Below, piece by piece: positions 36,082 through 44,431 of a stretch of 64,000 nucleotides of DNA (its first letter is position 1; each line of letters opens with the position of its first letter). The translations under genes and the position numbers were made by a program. The stretch lies in NCBI GenBank assembly GCA_020846635.1, contig JADLDO010000007.1:1-64000 (forward strand), written 5' to 3'. Source of the stretch: Caldilineaceae bacterium (GTDB taxonomy: Bacteria; Chloroflexota; Anaerolineae; Caldilineales; Caldilineaceae). The notes under the pieces are model-generated. The model saw nothing but the letters and a program-made list of their open reading frames with translations. It was not told where the DNA came from and ran no database searches.

Positions 36082-37920
36082 CTACACTCCCTCCTTCCTT
36101 TCCCCACTGCCCGCGCGCCGCTCATCAATAAATTCCAATGATTGGTGGCGGAAATAGGTGTTGTAGAGATCGGCATAGTGACCGCCGCGGGCGAGCAGTT
36201 GCTCATGGCTGCCTTCTTCAATGACGCGCCCGTGGTCCAGCACCAGGATACGGTCTGCGGCTTTGACCGTGGAGAGGCGATGGGCGATGACGATGGAGGT
36301 GCGCTTGTGCAGGATCAGATCGAGCGCGGCCTGAATTTGTGATTCGGTAAAGGGGTCAACGCTGGCGGTTGCTTCATCCAAAATGAAGATGGCAGGGTTG
36401 AGCGCCAACATGCGCGCCAATACCACCAACTGCCGCTGCCCCATGCTGAGACGGCTTCCCCGTTCGCCCACATCGGTCTGCAAACCTTCGGGCAAGGTTT
36501 CCATCCAGTCGCCATGTCCAATCTGGCGGGCGATTGTCTCCACGGCTTCGTCGCTCATCTCGGGGCGGGCGTAGCGAATGTTATCTGCTACGCTGCCCGC
36601 AAAGAGGAAGGGGCTTTGCGAGACAATTCCCAAGTGCTGGCGATAGCTGCGTAGGTCGAGGTCGCGAATATCGCGGTTGTCAATCAGCAGTTGCCCGGCT
36701 TGGAACTCGTAATAGCGGGTGACGAGTTTGGCGATGCTCGATTTGCCCGCGCCTGTATGCCCCACCAGTGCCACGCTTTCGCCCGGGCGGATATGCAAGT
36801 TGAAATTTTGGAGAACCGGCTCATCGGCGCTGTAGCCAAAGTCCACCTGCTCAAAGCGAATATCGCCGCGCAGTTCCTTGACAGGCGTGCTGCCGGTCTG
36901 GATGACCACCGGCTCGGCATCAATCAGCGCAAAGACGCGTTCGGTGGCGCTCAATGCCCCCTGGAATTGGCTCCAGAAGGCCGAGAGGTTGAGCATGGGA
37001 AACCAGAAGCGGTCAACACTGTTGATAAAGAGAAACCAGGCCCCGGCGTTGATGGTTTGGGTGTAGACGCTCACCCCGCCAAAATAGAGCAGGGAGGCGG
37101 TTCCCAAGCCGCTAAAGAAGGTCAATGTGGGAAAGAGGCTGCTCAAGACCATGCCGCGGCGCACCATGATGGCATAGCTGCGCCCGTTGACCTCAAGGAA
37201 TTCGTCATAGATGCCTTGCTCACGGCGAAAATTTTTGGCGACAGAAATGCCGGTGACAGCCTCTTGGATGCTGACGTTGACATCGGCAATGGCCTGTTGG
37301 CTGCTGCGTGTAATTTGTCGCACCCAGTCTCTAAAGCGCGCGGCAATGATGAAACCGACAGGAGCAAGGAAACAAAGCACCAGGGTAAGCTTCCAGTCGA
37401 TCTGGAGCAGATAGACCAGCAGAATGATTACCAGCAGGAGTTGCGTGATCAGATCGGTCACCAAGACGGCGACACGCCCAAACTCGTCGGTATCGCTGGT
37501 CACGCGGCTGACAATGCGCCCCGACTGGTATTTGTCGAAAAAGCTGAGATCATGGTTCATCACCGCGTTAAAGGCATCTTGGCGCATCGCCAGGATGACA
37601 TCCCCGATCAGTTTGCCCGTTTCAACGCGCCGCGCCCAGTTGACCACCCAGGTGAGGACGCCCAGGGCCAGGACGATCACAACCAGGATCGTGGTGATGG
37701 TTGTGGCGTTTGCCGGACTATCCACCAGAACCTCGACGCCGCGCGCGACCACAATGGGCAGCGCCACGCCAAAGAGCGACATCAGCGTCACCATCAGCGA
37801 AATCAACATCAGCCTGCCCGCCCACGGTCGGAAGTAATAGGCGATGCGCCGTACCAATTCACGGTTGGGGTACTCTCGGTCATAAGCTTCTTGTGTTAGA
37901 CCTGCGCGAAGGAGTCCCAT
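36082..37920 (-). CDS. ABC exporter, fused permease-ATPase (type I)
   Basis: A 612-residue half-transporter with six membrane helices (about 25-330) and a C-terminal ATPase: Walker A GHTGAGKSS, signature LSMGQRQ, Walker B IFILDEATASVD, switch His in IVIAHRLS. It should act as a dimer exporting a drug, lipid or peptide; only one half is encoded here, so a homodimer is possible. ATG at 37920 is preferred to the TTG two codons earlier; the ribosome site is weak. Confidence 0.9.
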   Translation of the reverse strand: MGLLRAGLTQEAYDREYPNRELVRRIAYYFRPWAGRLMLISLMVTLMSLFGVALPIVVARGVEVLVDSPANATTITTILVVIVLALGVLTWVVNWARRVETGKLIGDVILAMRQDAFNAVMNHDLSFFDKYQSGRIVSRVTSDTDEFGRVAVLVTDLITQLLLVIILLVYLLQIDWKLTLVLCFLAPVGFIIAARFRDWVRQITRSSQQAIADVNVSIQEAVTGISVAKNFRREQGIYDEFLEVNGRSYAIMVRRGMVLSSLFPTLTFFSGLGTASLLYFGGVSVYTQTINAGAWFLFINSVDRFWFPMLNLSAFWSQFQGALSATERVFALIDAEPVVIQTGSTPVKELRGDIRFEQVDFGYSADEPVLQNFNLHIRPGESVALVGHTGAGKSSIAKLVTRYYEFQAGQLLIDNRDIRDLDLRSYRQHLGIVSQSPFLFAGSVADNIRYARPEMSDEAVETIARQIGHGDWMETLPEGLQTDVGERGSRLSMGQRQLVVLARMLALNPAIFILDEATASVDPFTESQIQAALDLILHKRTSIVIAHRLSTVKAADRILVLDHGRVIEEGSHEQLLARGGHYADLYNTYFRHQSLEFIDERRAGSGERKEGV

Positions 37921-38033
37921 ATGCAATCGACTTTCTAGGGGAGATGCTTGCTTTCATAGCCGCCAACTACTACAATCATCGCACGGATGGCAGATTCGAC
38001 AAAGAAGCGAAGGATGAGGGAGAGGGATGAAGG

Positions 38034-39404
38034 ATGAAAGAGGTACATAGAAAGGAGAGGTTGTTGTCTGAGCGAATCAAAGCCTTTTTGGAGGGGTCGG
38101 GCCGACTGCGCTTGATCTGGTTGATTATGGGTGCGCTGTTGTTGGCGGGTTGTGGTTCGCCTGCTCCAACGGCAACGCCCGCGCCGGTCGCTACTGCGAG
38201 TCAAACGGCTGCACCTACAGAAGCGCCTAGTGAGGCGAATTTGCTGCCCACTGTGACCGCGCCCGTAGCGGCAGCACCCACGGCAGAGCGGGTCGCCGCA
38301 CCGACCTTTGACCCCGCCCAAACCCAGGTCGTTTTGCAGCCTGTATACGAAGGATTTGATCGCCCTGTCTTTGTCACTCACGCCAACGATGGCAGTGGCA
38401 GGATTTTTGTGGTAGAGAAGCAAGGATCGATCCGGATCGTGCGCGGGGGCGTGGTGGAGCCGGAGCGGTTCCTCACGATTCGCGATCGCGTTACCTCCTC
38501 CGGCAATGAGCAAGGATTGTTGGGGCTGGCCTTTGCTCCTAATTTCGGCGAAAGCGGCTATTTCTTTGTCAATTATACCGATGTGGCAGGCGACACGGTG
38601 ATCTCCCGCTTCCAGGTGGACGCGGCGAATCCTGATGTGGCGGATCCCAACAGTGAGTTTCTGGTCTTGCACTTTGACCAGCCCGCCCGCAACCACAATG
38701 GCGGTATGCTCGCCTTTGGCCCCGACGGCTATCTCTGGATTGGTACAGGTGATGGCGGCGGCGCGAATGATACCTATGGCAACGGCCAAAATCCCAATAC
38801 CTTCTTGGGCAAAATGCTGCGGCTCGATGTGACCAGCGATCCGGGTGTTGCCTATCGGATTCCGCCGGATAACCCTTGGGTCGATGCGGACTGGAGCGGC
38901 GTGGACGTGTTGGATGAAGTCTGGGCTGTGGGGCTGCGTAATCCGTGGCGCTATAGCTTTGACCGCGCAACGGGCGACCTGTGGATTGCCGATGTGGGAC
39001 AGAATGTCTATGAGGAAGTGAATTATACCGTGGCGGGCAATCCAGGAGGATTGAACTACGGGTGGCCCATTATGGAAGGACTCCATTGTTTCCAGGGAGG
39101 CAATTGCGACCAGACGGGCTTGGAGCTTCCCGTGGTTGAATATGACCACGCCAATGGCTGTTCGATCACGGGTGGCTATGTCTATCGGGGCAGCCTGTTT
39201 CCTGACCTAGCCGGTGTCTATATCTTTGCCGACTATTGCAGCGGCTTGGTTTGGGCCACCACGCGCGGTTCCGATGATGTGTGGAACACGACGATGGTCT
39301 TTGAATCAGGTGCGCTAATCAGTTCGTTTGGCGAGGATGAGGCAGGCGAACTGTACGCGACGGATTTGAACAGCGGGGTTGTCTATCAGGTCATGGCGCA
39401 GTAG
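38034..39404 (+). CDS. PQQ-dependent sugar dehydrogenase-like lipoprotein
   Basis: A 456-residue secreted lipoprotein: basic N-terminus, hydrophobic stretch and lipobox LLAGC at about residues 38-42, then a Thr/Pro/Ala linker. The remainder is the six-bladed soluble glucose/sorbosone dehydrogenase (GSDH) fold with NGGMLAFGPDGYLWIGTGDGG, WAVGLRNPWRYSFD, IADVGQNVYEEV and YVFADYCSGLVW-like motifs. The family oxidises aldoses with PQQ, although many members have lost activity. GAGGGAGAGGG lies just upstream of two close ATG codons. Confidence 0.88.
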   Translation: MKEVHRKERLLSERIKAFLEGSGRLRLIWLIMGALLLAGCGSPAPTATPAPVATASQTAAPTEAPSEANLLPTVTAPVAAAPTAERVAAPTFDPAQTQVVLQPVYEGFDRPVFVTHANDGSGRIFVVEKQGSIRIVRGGVVEPERFLTIRDRVTSSGNEQGLLGLAFAPNFGESGYFFVNYTDVAGDTVISRFQVDAANPDVADPNSEFLVLHFDQPARNHNGGMLAFGPDGYLWIGTGDGGGANDTYGNGQNPNTFLGKMLRLDVTSDPGVAYRIPPDNPWVDADWSGVDVLDEVWAVGLRNPWRYSFDRATGDLWIADVGQNVYEEVNYTVAGNPGGLNYGWPIMEGLHCFQGGNCDQTGLELPVVEYDHANGCSITGGYVYRGSLFPDLAGVYIFADYCSGLVWATTRGSDDVWNTTMVFESGALISSFGEDEAGELYATDLNSGVVYQVMAQ

Positions 39405-39429
39405 GATTCACCAAGTCGTCCATGAAAAA

Positions 39430-39645
39430 CCTCTCGGAGGCTCAGAAGCCTCCGAGAGGGTGGTATACAGGATTTTGGCTTAAATCATTCCTGTATCGTA
39501 TCGGTCGCCGGAGGCTAAAGCCATCCGGCTAGCAAACAACGCCCCCTGAAGGAGGCTTACCGCTAGGCGACCCTAGCCCCGTTCAGGGGGCGTCGTTCTG
39601 TAGCCCTGCGGCTTTAGCCCTGGGCGGCCTGCGATACATATCTTC
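39430..39645. repeat. cluster of four palindromic elements (REP-like)
   Basis: Follows the sugar dehydrogenase gene. (1) CCTCTCGGAGGCT/AGCCTCCGAGAGG at 39430-39459, loop CAGA. (2) GCCGGAGGCTAAAGCCATCCGGC at 39507-39529, folding on GGCT/AGCC. (3) ACGCCCCCTGAA (39539-39550) with TTCAGGGGGCGT (39582-39593) enclosing GCTAGG/CCTAGC. (4) TAGCCCTGCGGCTTTAGCCCTGGGCGGCCT at 39601-39630, part of which recurs at 34293. The first can act as a terminator for the upstream gene; the rest look like repetitive extragenic palindromes. No coding frame is evident. Confidence 0.65.
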
Positions 39646-39647
39646 AA

Positions 39648-40055
39648 TCACCAATCTTCAACCAGTTCTTCTCGTTCGCCGACCACTGTGAAATGACGTT
39701 CGTAGGGTGCTTGGGGCAGCCAGCCGCCGTTGGCGGGGGTGGGCTGATGAGCGCCGAAGCCTTGTGGCCCCGTTACCAGAATGATGGGCGGCTGTTGGGG
39801 GAAGTAGGGCGCATTCCACCCATTCATGGACAAGGCAGACGCCTGCCGCTCGCCTCGTGTCGATTCATCCCCGCGCTTTTCAACAGGGCGCTGCCGTCCC
39901 CCTGCCATCACCAGGAGCGCAGTAGGCACACCCGCCATCACACCAAAGAGAACACCGACTGCCATACTCAGCGCATCAGGACTCAAGGCCTCGCCAATGC
40001 GCCATCCCGCAGTTGCCACAAAAACCAATAGCGCCAATCCTAACCACCGTTTCAT
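39648..40055 (-). CDS. small membrane protein, unknown
   Basis: A 135-residue protein with two N-terminal hydrophobic segments (LGLALLVFVATAGWRIG and LSMAVGVLFGVMAGVPTALLVMAG) followed by a polar, Pro/Gln/Gly-rich cytoplasmic tail (60-135). No family recognised. GGGAGGGGAG precedes the ATG and the gene begins 42 bases after the FtsK-like stop on the same strand, so the two are probably one transcript and the protein may anchor the ATPase, which has no membrane segment of its own. Confidence 0.65.
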   Translation of the reverse strand: MKRWLGLALLVFVATAGWRIGEALSPDALSMAVGVLFGVMAGVPTALLVMAGGRQRPVEKRGDESTRGERQASALSMNGWNAPYFPQQPPIILVTGPQGFGAHQPTPANGGWLPQAPYERHFTVVGEREELVEDW

Positions 40056-40097
40056 CGCTCCCCTCCCTCAATCCACCGACTGTTTCTGACTGCCAAC

Positions 40098-41111
40098 TTA
40101 GGATGATTTCTGTGTTTGCGCCATGACCACGGGTAAATCTTCTGGGCCGAACCAGGCCGCCTGGAAACGCAGCGCATCGCCGCGGGCAATGAGCAGAAAA
40201 TCGCCCTTGCCCTCCAATTTCTCTGCGCCACTATCGCGCATCCCTGTGGCATAGCGCGCTTCGTCGCGGCTTGCCACGGCTCCCACCAACCGTACAGGGA
40301 AGTTGGCCTTCATCGCGCCACCGATGAGCGCAGCGGTGGGCTTTTGTGTACAGGCGACCAAATGAATACCCGCCTCACGTCCGCGCTGTGCTAGACGGTT
40401 GATCAGCCCTTCGACCGCTTTGCCACCTGTTTGCAGCAGATCTGCTAGCTCGTCAATGGCGACGATGAGTAGCGGCGTGCGCTGGTTGGCATGGTCGCGG
40501 CGTTCCATCTCTGCCACGACTTGCGCCAAGCAGGTCGCGCCTTCGTCGGGCGTTGCCACCACTTTGCCCTGCACATGGGGCAGTTTGGCAAGCGGGCCAA
40601 AGCCGCGTCCCTTCGGGTCGATGAGGATCATCTGTAACGCCGAGGGCGCATTGAAGTAGGCCAGCGAGGCAAGCAGCGTACGCGCCAGCGCGGTTTTGCC
40701 GCTGCCGGTTGTGCCTGCGATCAGGATATGCACGACATCGGGTGAGGGCAAGCGCAGCAGCAGCGGTGCGCCAGTCGTTTCTACCCCCAGAATAGCCGTG
40801 GCTGCGGGGGCTTCAATCTCCTGGCACAAGGGCATGAGCTTAATCGGCGCTGTGTTGCGCCGCGGGACTTCCACGTTGATCTTGCCATTTGAGCGGTAGA
40901 CGCGCGCCTCGCGGCTGTTGAGCGCCAGCGCGATCTCTTCCGATAAGCCGGTGATTTTGTTGACCTTAACGCCGACCGGTGTCAGCAAGTGAAATTGCAG
41001 CAGGCGTGGGGTCACGGTGGCCCCCTCCACGCGCACCTGCAGCCGGTGGCGCGTCAAGACGGTTTCGATGCGGTTGCACATTTCATTGAGAGATGCTCGT
41101 GAAAGCGCCAT
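40098..41111 (-). CDS. soluble FtsK/SpoIIIE-type ATPase
   Basis: A 337-residue ATPase with an FtsK alpha-beta-like N-terminal part ([36 protein letters not shown]) and a motor domain: Walker [20 protein letters not shown], Walker [14 protein letters not shown], and [19 protein letters not shown]. Full FtsK is more than twice as long and has membrane helices and a DNA-reading gamma domain; both are absent here. It may be a DNA pump of a mobile element or a division/repair factor. Its promoter contains a LexA-type palindrome. AAAGGAG lies 10-11 bases before the ATG. Confidence 0.85.
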   Translation of the reverse strand: MALSRASLNEMCNRIETVLTRHRLQVRVEGATVTPRLLQFHLLTPVGVKVNKITGLSEEIALALNSREARVYRSNGKINVEVPRRNTAPIKLMPLCQEIEAPAATAILGVETTGAPLLLRLPSPDVVHILIAGTTGSGKTALARTLLASLAYFNAPSALQMILIDPKGRGFGPLAKLPHVQGKVVATPDEGATCLAQVVAEMERRDHANQRTPLLIVAIDELADLLQTGGKAVEGLINRLAQRGREAGIHLVACTQKPTAALIGGAMKANFPVRLVGAVASRDEARYATGMRDSGAEKLEGKGDFLLIARGDALRFQAAWFGPEDLPVVMAQTQKSS

Positions 41112-41172
41112 CGCGGTGTCGCTCCTTTCCTGGCTTCGAACCCTTAGCGGCTCGCTTGCCGTTCTGCTCTCT

Positions 41173-41202
41173 ATTCTATTAGAACTTTTGTTCTATTGTC
41201 AA
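41173..41202 (-). promoter_or_regulatory. promoter with LexA-type palindrome in the spacer
   Basis: Minus-strand TTGACA (41202-41197) and TAGAAT (41178-41173) are 18 bases apart. The spacer holds TAGAACAAAAGTTCTA (41195-41180), a perfect palindrome of the form GAAC-N4-GTTC, the operator shape of Gram-positive-type LexA. A repressor bound there would block the promoter of the FtsK-like gene 62 bases downstream. Confidence 0.6.
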
Positions 41203-41372
41203 GACTCAAAATGAGAGCATTGTGATACGGAGGGATCAACAAAGGCAAAACGGTGTGGTATATTGGCGTTCAAACCGTACTGCACACGAACAAATAAGGG
41301 CCACCCGTCTCCTGTAGGGAACAGGCGGATGGCTCCGACCGAATAGAACCCACAAACGATGGAGCCTTAGTC

Positions 41373-42209
41373 ATGAGTCCTGAGAAGCAACTGAAGGATC
41401 AAGTCGTGATTGTCACAGGTGCGGGCAGCGGCATTGGTCGTGGCATTGCCCTGCGCTTTGCTGAGGAAGGGGCCGCAGTGGTTGTGGCAGAAGTGAACCG
41501 CAGCCAGGGTGAGGCAGTCGCCCAAGAGTGTGAGCAGGCAGGGGGGCGCGCCCTGTTTGTACGGACGGATGTGTCGAAGGCGGCAGATTGTCGCGCCCTG
41601 GTGCAGCAGAGCGTGGAGGCCTTTGGGCATGTCGATACGCTGGTCAATAATGCCGGTGTGAACTTTGTCAAGCCGACGCTGGAGATGGATGAGGCCGATT
41701 GGGATCGGGTGATCGATGTGGACTTGAAGGGGACGTTCCTGTGCAGCCGTTATGCGTTGGAGGCGATGGTGCCGCAGCGGGCGGGCAACATCATCAACAT
41801 TGCCAGCGTACACACGTTGGCAACGCTGCCCGAAGCCGCGCCCTATGCCGCGGCCAAAGGCGGCGTTGAGATGATGACCAAGTCGATGGCGATTGAGTTT
41901 GCGCCCCACGGCATCCGCGTCAATGCCGTCAGCCCCGGCTTGACTGACACGCAGATTTGGGCCGATATTCAAGAGGCTGCCGCCGATGTCGAGGCGGCGC
42001 GCCAGCATTGGTATGACAATATCCCCATGCGCCGGGTGCAAAGCCCGCGCGAGGTGGCGAATGTGGTGCTGTTCCTGGCTTCGGATGCGGCAAGCTATAT
42101 CACAGGGGCCAATATCTTCACCGATGGCGGCATGACCGCGCAGTTGATCAACCAGGCTCGCTATGCCAGCAAGGCGCTGGAGGGCCAGATCCGCGGCGAC
42201 GTTGAGTAA
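41373..42209 (+). CDS. SDR family sugar (acid) dehydrogenase
   Basis: A 278-residue short-chain dehydrogenase. Cofactor loop TGAGSGIGRGIAL (16 onward), NNAG, catalytic Ser in NIASVH, YAAAKGG (Tyr and Lys) and SPGLTDTQ are present. Acidic residues after beta-2 (VVVAEVNRS) suggest NAD preference. It heads a plus-strand set with a lactonase-like amidohydrolase and an FAD oxidoreductase, as in non-phosphorylative L-fucose, L-rhamnose or galactose oxidation. Confidence 0.88.
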   Translation: MSPEKQLKDQVVIVTGAGSGIGRGIALRFAEEGAAVVVAEVNRSQGEAVAQECEQAGGRALFVRTDVSKAADCRALVQQSVEAFGHVDTLVNNAGVNFVKPTLEMDEADWDRVIDVDLKGTFLCSRYALEAMVPQRAGNIINIASVHTLATLPEAAPYAAAKGGVEMMTKSMAIEFAPHGIRVNAVSPGLTDTQIWADIQEAAADVEAARQHWYDNIPMRRVQSPREVANVVLFLASDAASYITGANIFTDGGMTAQLINQARYASKALEGQIRGDVE

Positions 42210-42231
42210 CATTCTCCCCCTCCGTGTCTCA

Positions 42232-42274
42232 GCGTCTTTGGGCGAGCAAACGTCTGAATCTCGCCCAGAGACGC
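42232..42274. terminator. 15-bp intercistronic hairpin
   Basis: GCGTCTTTGGGCGAG (42232-42246) and CTCGCCCAGAGACGC (42260-42274) pair with one mismatch around a 13-base loop, between the SDR and amidohydrolase genes. No U-tract. Confidence 0.5.
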
Positions 42275-42337
42275 AGGGACGCTGAGAAGAGAGTGCTAAG
42301 AGAAATCATAAGGGAGCAAGCGAACGAGGAGATTCTT

Positions 42338-43198
42338 ATGCCCAACTTCCCGATTGTCGATACCCATTTGCATTTGTGGGACACCGGTTATCTGCGTTAT
42401 CCGTGGCTGGATGATATTCCGCTGTTGAACAAGCCCTATTTGTTGTCCGACTACAACCGCGCGACTGGCCCGGTGGAAGTGGGCAAGATGGTCTTTCTGC
42501 AATGCGAATGTGAGCCGTCTCAATTCATGCAGGAGGCCAATTGGGTGACAGAATTGGCATCGATTGACCCGCGCATCGAGGGCATTGTGCCCTGGGCTCC
42601 CTTAGAATTGGGCGACGGGGCGCGCGTGCATCTGGAGGCATTGGCGCAGAATCCGCTGATTAAGGGGGTGCGTCGCATTATCCAATTTGAAGCCGACCCG
42701 GAGTTCTGCCTGCGACCTGATTTTGTGCGCGGGGTGCAAGCGCTGCCGGAGTATGGTTTGAGCTTTGATATTTGCATCCACGAAGGACAGTTGGCGAACA
42801 CGATCAAGATGGTGGCGCAATGTCCCGATGTGCAATTTATCCTGGATCACATTGGCAAGCCGCAGATCAAGAATCATCTGATGGAGCCGTGGCGTACGGA
42901 TCTGCGCCGCTTGGCAGAGTTCCCCAATGTCTGGTGCAAGATGTCGGGGCTTGTTACGGAGGCTGACCACCAGCAGTGGACGCCCGCCGATCTGCGCCCC
43001 TACATTGACCATGTGCTGGCTACCTTTGGCTTTGACCGTGTGATGTTCGGCGGCGACTGGCCTGTGGCCTATCAAGCCACAGAATACCCGCGTTGGGTCA
43101 GTACGCTGGAAGAGGCTGTGGCGGGTTCTTCCGAGCGTGAGTTGCGCGCGCTCTTCCGCGACAATGCCATTGCCTTCTACCGGCTGCCTGCTGAATAG
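42338..43198 (+). CDS. amidohydrolase-family lactonase (fuconolactonase/rhamnonolactonase-like)
   Basis: A 286-residue amidohydrolase_2 TIM barrel. The HxH motif (VDTHLHLWD), a later His in DICIHEGQ, FILDHIGKP and MFGGDWPVA with the final Asp are all present; this set, with WD after the HxH, is typical of L-fucono- or L-rhamnono-1,4-lactonases. It would open the lactone made by the SDR. ATG at 42338 follows GAGGAG at six bases, 38 codons inside the longest frame. It ends two bases before the FAD oxidoreductase gene. Confidence 0.85.
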   Translation: MPNFPIVDTHLHLWDTGYLRYPWLDDIPLLNKPYLLSDYNRATGPVEVGKMVFLQCECEPSQFMQEANWVTELASIDPRIEGIVPWAPLELGDGARVHLEALAQNPLIKGVRRIIQFEADPEFCLRPDFVRGVQALPEYGLSFDICIHEGQLANTIKMVAQCPDVQFILDHIGKPQIKNHLMEPWRTDLRRLAEFPNVWCKMSGLVTEADHQQWTPADLRPYIDHVLATFGFDRVMFGGDWPVAYQATEYPRWVSTLEEAVAGSSERELRALFRDNAIAFYRLPAE

Positions 43199-43200
43199 AT

Positions 43201-44403
43201 ATGGACTTGCGATCCGGCCATCCTTACTGGCTTTTGAAGAATGGGTTGATGGATGCCTATCCCGCCCTAGAGAATGACGTTGACGCTGAAGTGGTGGTCT
43301 TGGGCGCAGGGATTACGGGCGCGCTTGTCACCTATCAGTTGGCGCAGCGGGGCGTGGATGTGGTGGTGTTAGACAAGCGCGAAGTGGCCTGGGGCAGCAC
43401 CAGCGCCAGCACCGGGCTGCTCCAGTATGAGATTGACACCAATCTCTATGAACTAGCGGCATTGGTGGGGGAGGCCAATGCAGTGCGCGCCTACCGGCTG
43501 GGTGTGGAGGCGATTGATGCCCTGGAGCAAGTGGCGCGGGAAGTGGGGGTACATTGCCACTTCAAGCGACAACCGAGTATCTATGCGGCGCGGCGACGGA
43601 AGGATGTGGCGATCCTGGAAAAAGAGTTTGCGGCGCGCCAGGCGTCTGGGCTGCGCGTGCGTTATTTGCAGGAGGAGCAGCTTTGCGAGGAGTTTGGGGT
43701 CAAGGCGCGAGCCGCTATCGTTTCAGAGGATGCCGCCCAAATAGACCCATACCTTATGGCGCACCATCTTTTCGCCGAGAGTGTGAAGCGGGGGGCGCGG
43801 GTCTATGCGCGTACGGAAGTAACCAAGATCTCGAGTGAGGAGAAGGGTGTGCGCCTTGCCACGGATCGCGAGACAGAGGTGCGTGCGCAGAAACTGGTCT
43901 TTGCGACCGGCTATGAAACGCAGAAATACCTCCAAGAGCATGTGGCAGATCTGCACTCGACCTATGCGCTGGTAACGGAACCAATCACGGAGAAAACAGG
44001 TTGGGTCAACCATCTGCTGTGGGAGGCAGCGCGCCCCTACTTCTATCTGCGTACAACGCAAGAGGGCCGTTTGATCATGGGGGGCGAGGATGAATCCTTT
44101 CGTAATCCTGAAGCGCGTGACCGGCTGATCGCTCGCAAAAGTGCAAAGCTGCTCAAGGCGTTTGCCGGTTTCTATCCCGGTCGGGCCGTGCCGGAGGTTG
44201 CCTTTGCCTGGGCAGGTACGTTTGGCGAAACGAAAGATGGTTTGGCCTATATCGGCGTCAGCCCCGAAGTTCCTCACGCCTATTTTGCGCTCGGCTATGG
44301 CGGCAATGGCATTACCTACAGCATGATTGCCGCGCGCATCATCGCCGATCTTTATCAAGGCAACCCCAACCCCGACGCGCAGTTGTTCCGCTTTGGACGA
44401 TAG
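43201..44403 (+). CDS. FAD-dependent oxidoreductase (DAO family)
   Basis: A 400-residue DAO-type flavoenzyme with the dinucleotide motif VVVLGAGITGALVTYQLAQRG (near 31) and a C-terminal GYGGNGITYSMIAARI that contacts FAD. DAO enzymes oxidise amines or hydroxy acids. It starts two bases after the lactonase stop without its own clear ribosome site, so translation is probably coupled; it may oxidise the sugar-acid product or an amino-sugar acid. Confidence 0.85.
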   Translation: MDLRSGHPYWLLKNGLMDAYPALENDVDAEVVVLGAGITGALVTYQLAQRGVDVVVLDKREVAWGSTSASTGLLQYEIDTNLYELAALVGEANAVRAYRLGVEAIDALEQVAREVGVHCHFKRQPSIYAARRRKDVAILEKEFAARQASGLRVRYLQEEQLCEEFGVKARAAIVSEDAAQIDPYLMAHHLFAESVKRGARVYARTEVTKISSEEKGVRLATDRETEVRAQKLVFATGYETQKYLQEHVADLHSTYALVTEPITEKTGWVNHLLWEAARPYFYLRTTQEGRLIMGGEDESFRNPEARDRLIARKSAKLLKAFAGFYPGRAVPEVAFAWAGTFGETKDGLAYIGVSPEVPHAYFALGYGGNGITYSMIAARIIADLYQGNPNPDAQLFRFGR

Positions 44404-44431
44404 GGGAAAAGAGAATTTCCCAGTTGCTCTC

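Noticed and set aside
36691-37899. 402-codon plus-strand frame
   Set aside because: Lies antisense within the ABC exporter gene, whose protein has all ATPase motifs; the antisense product is low-complexity and charged.
37935-39149. 404-codon minus-strand frame
   Set aside because: Antisense shadow of the PQQ-type sugar dehydrogenase; no family features.
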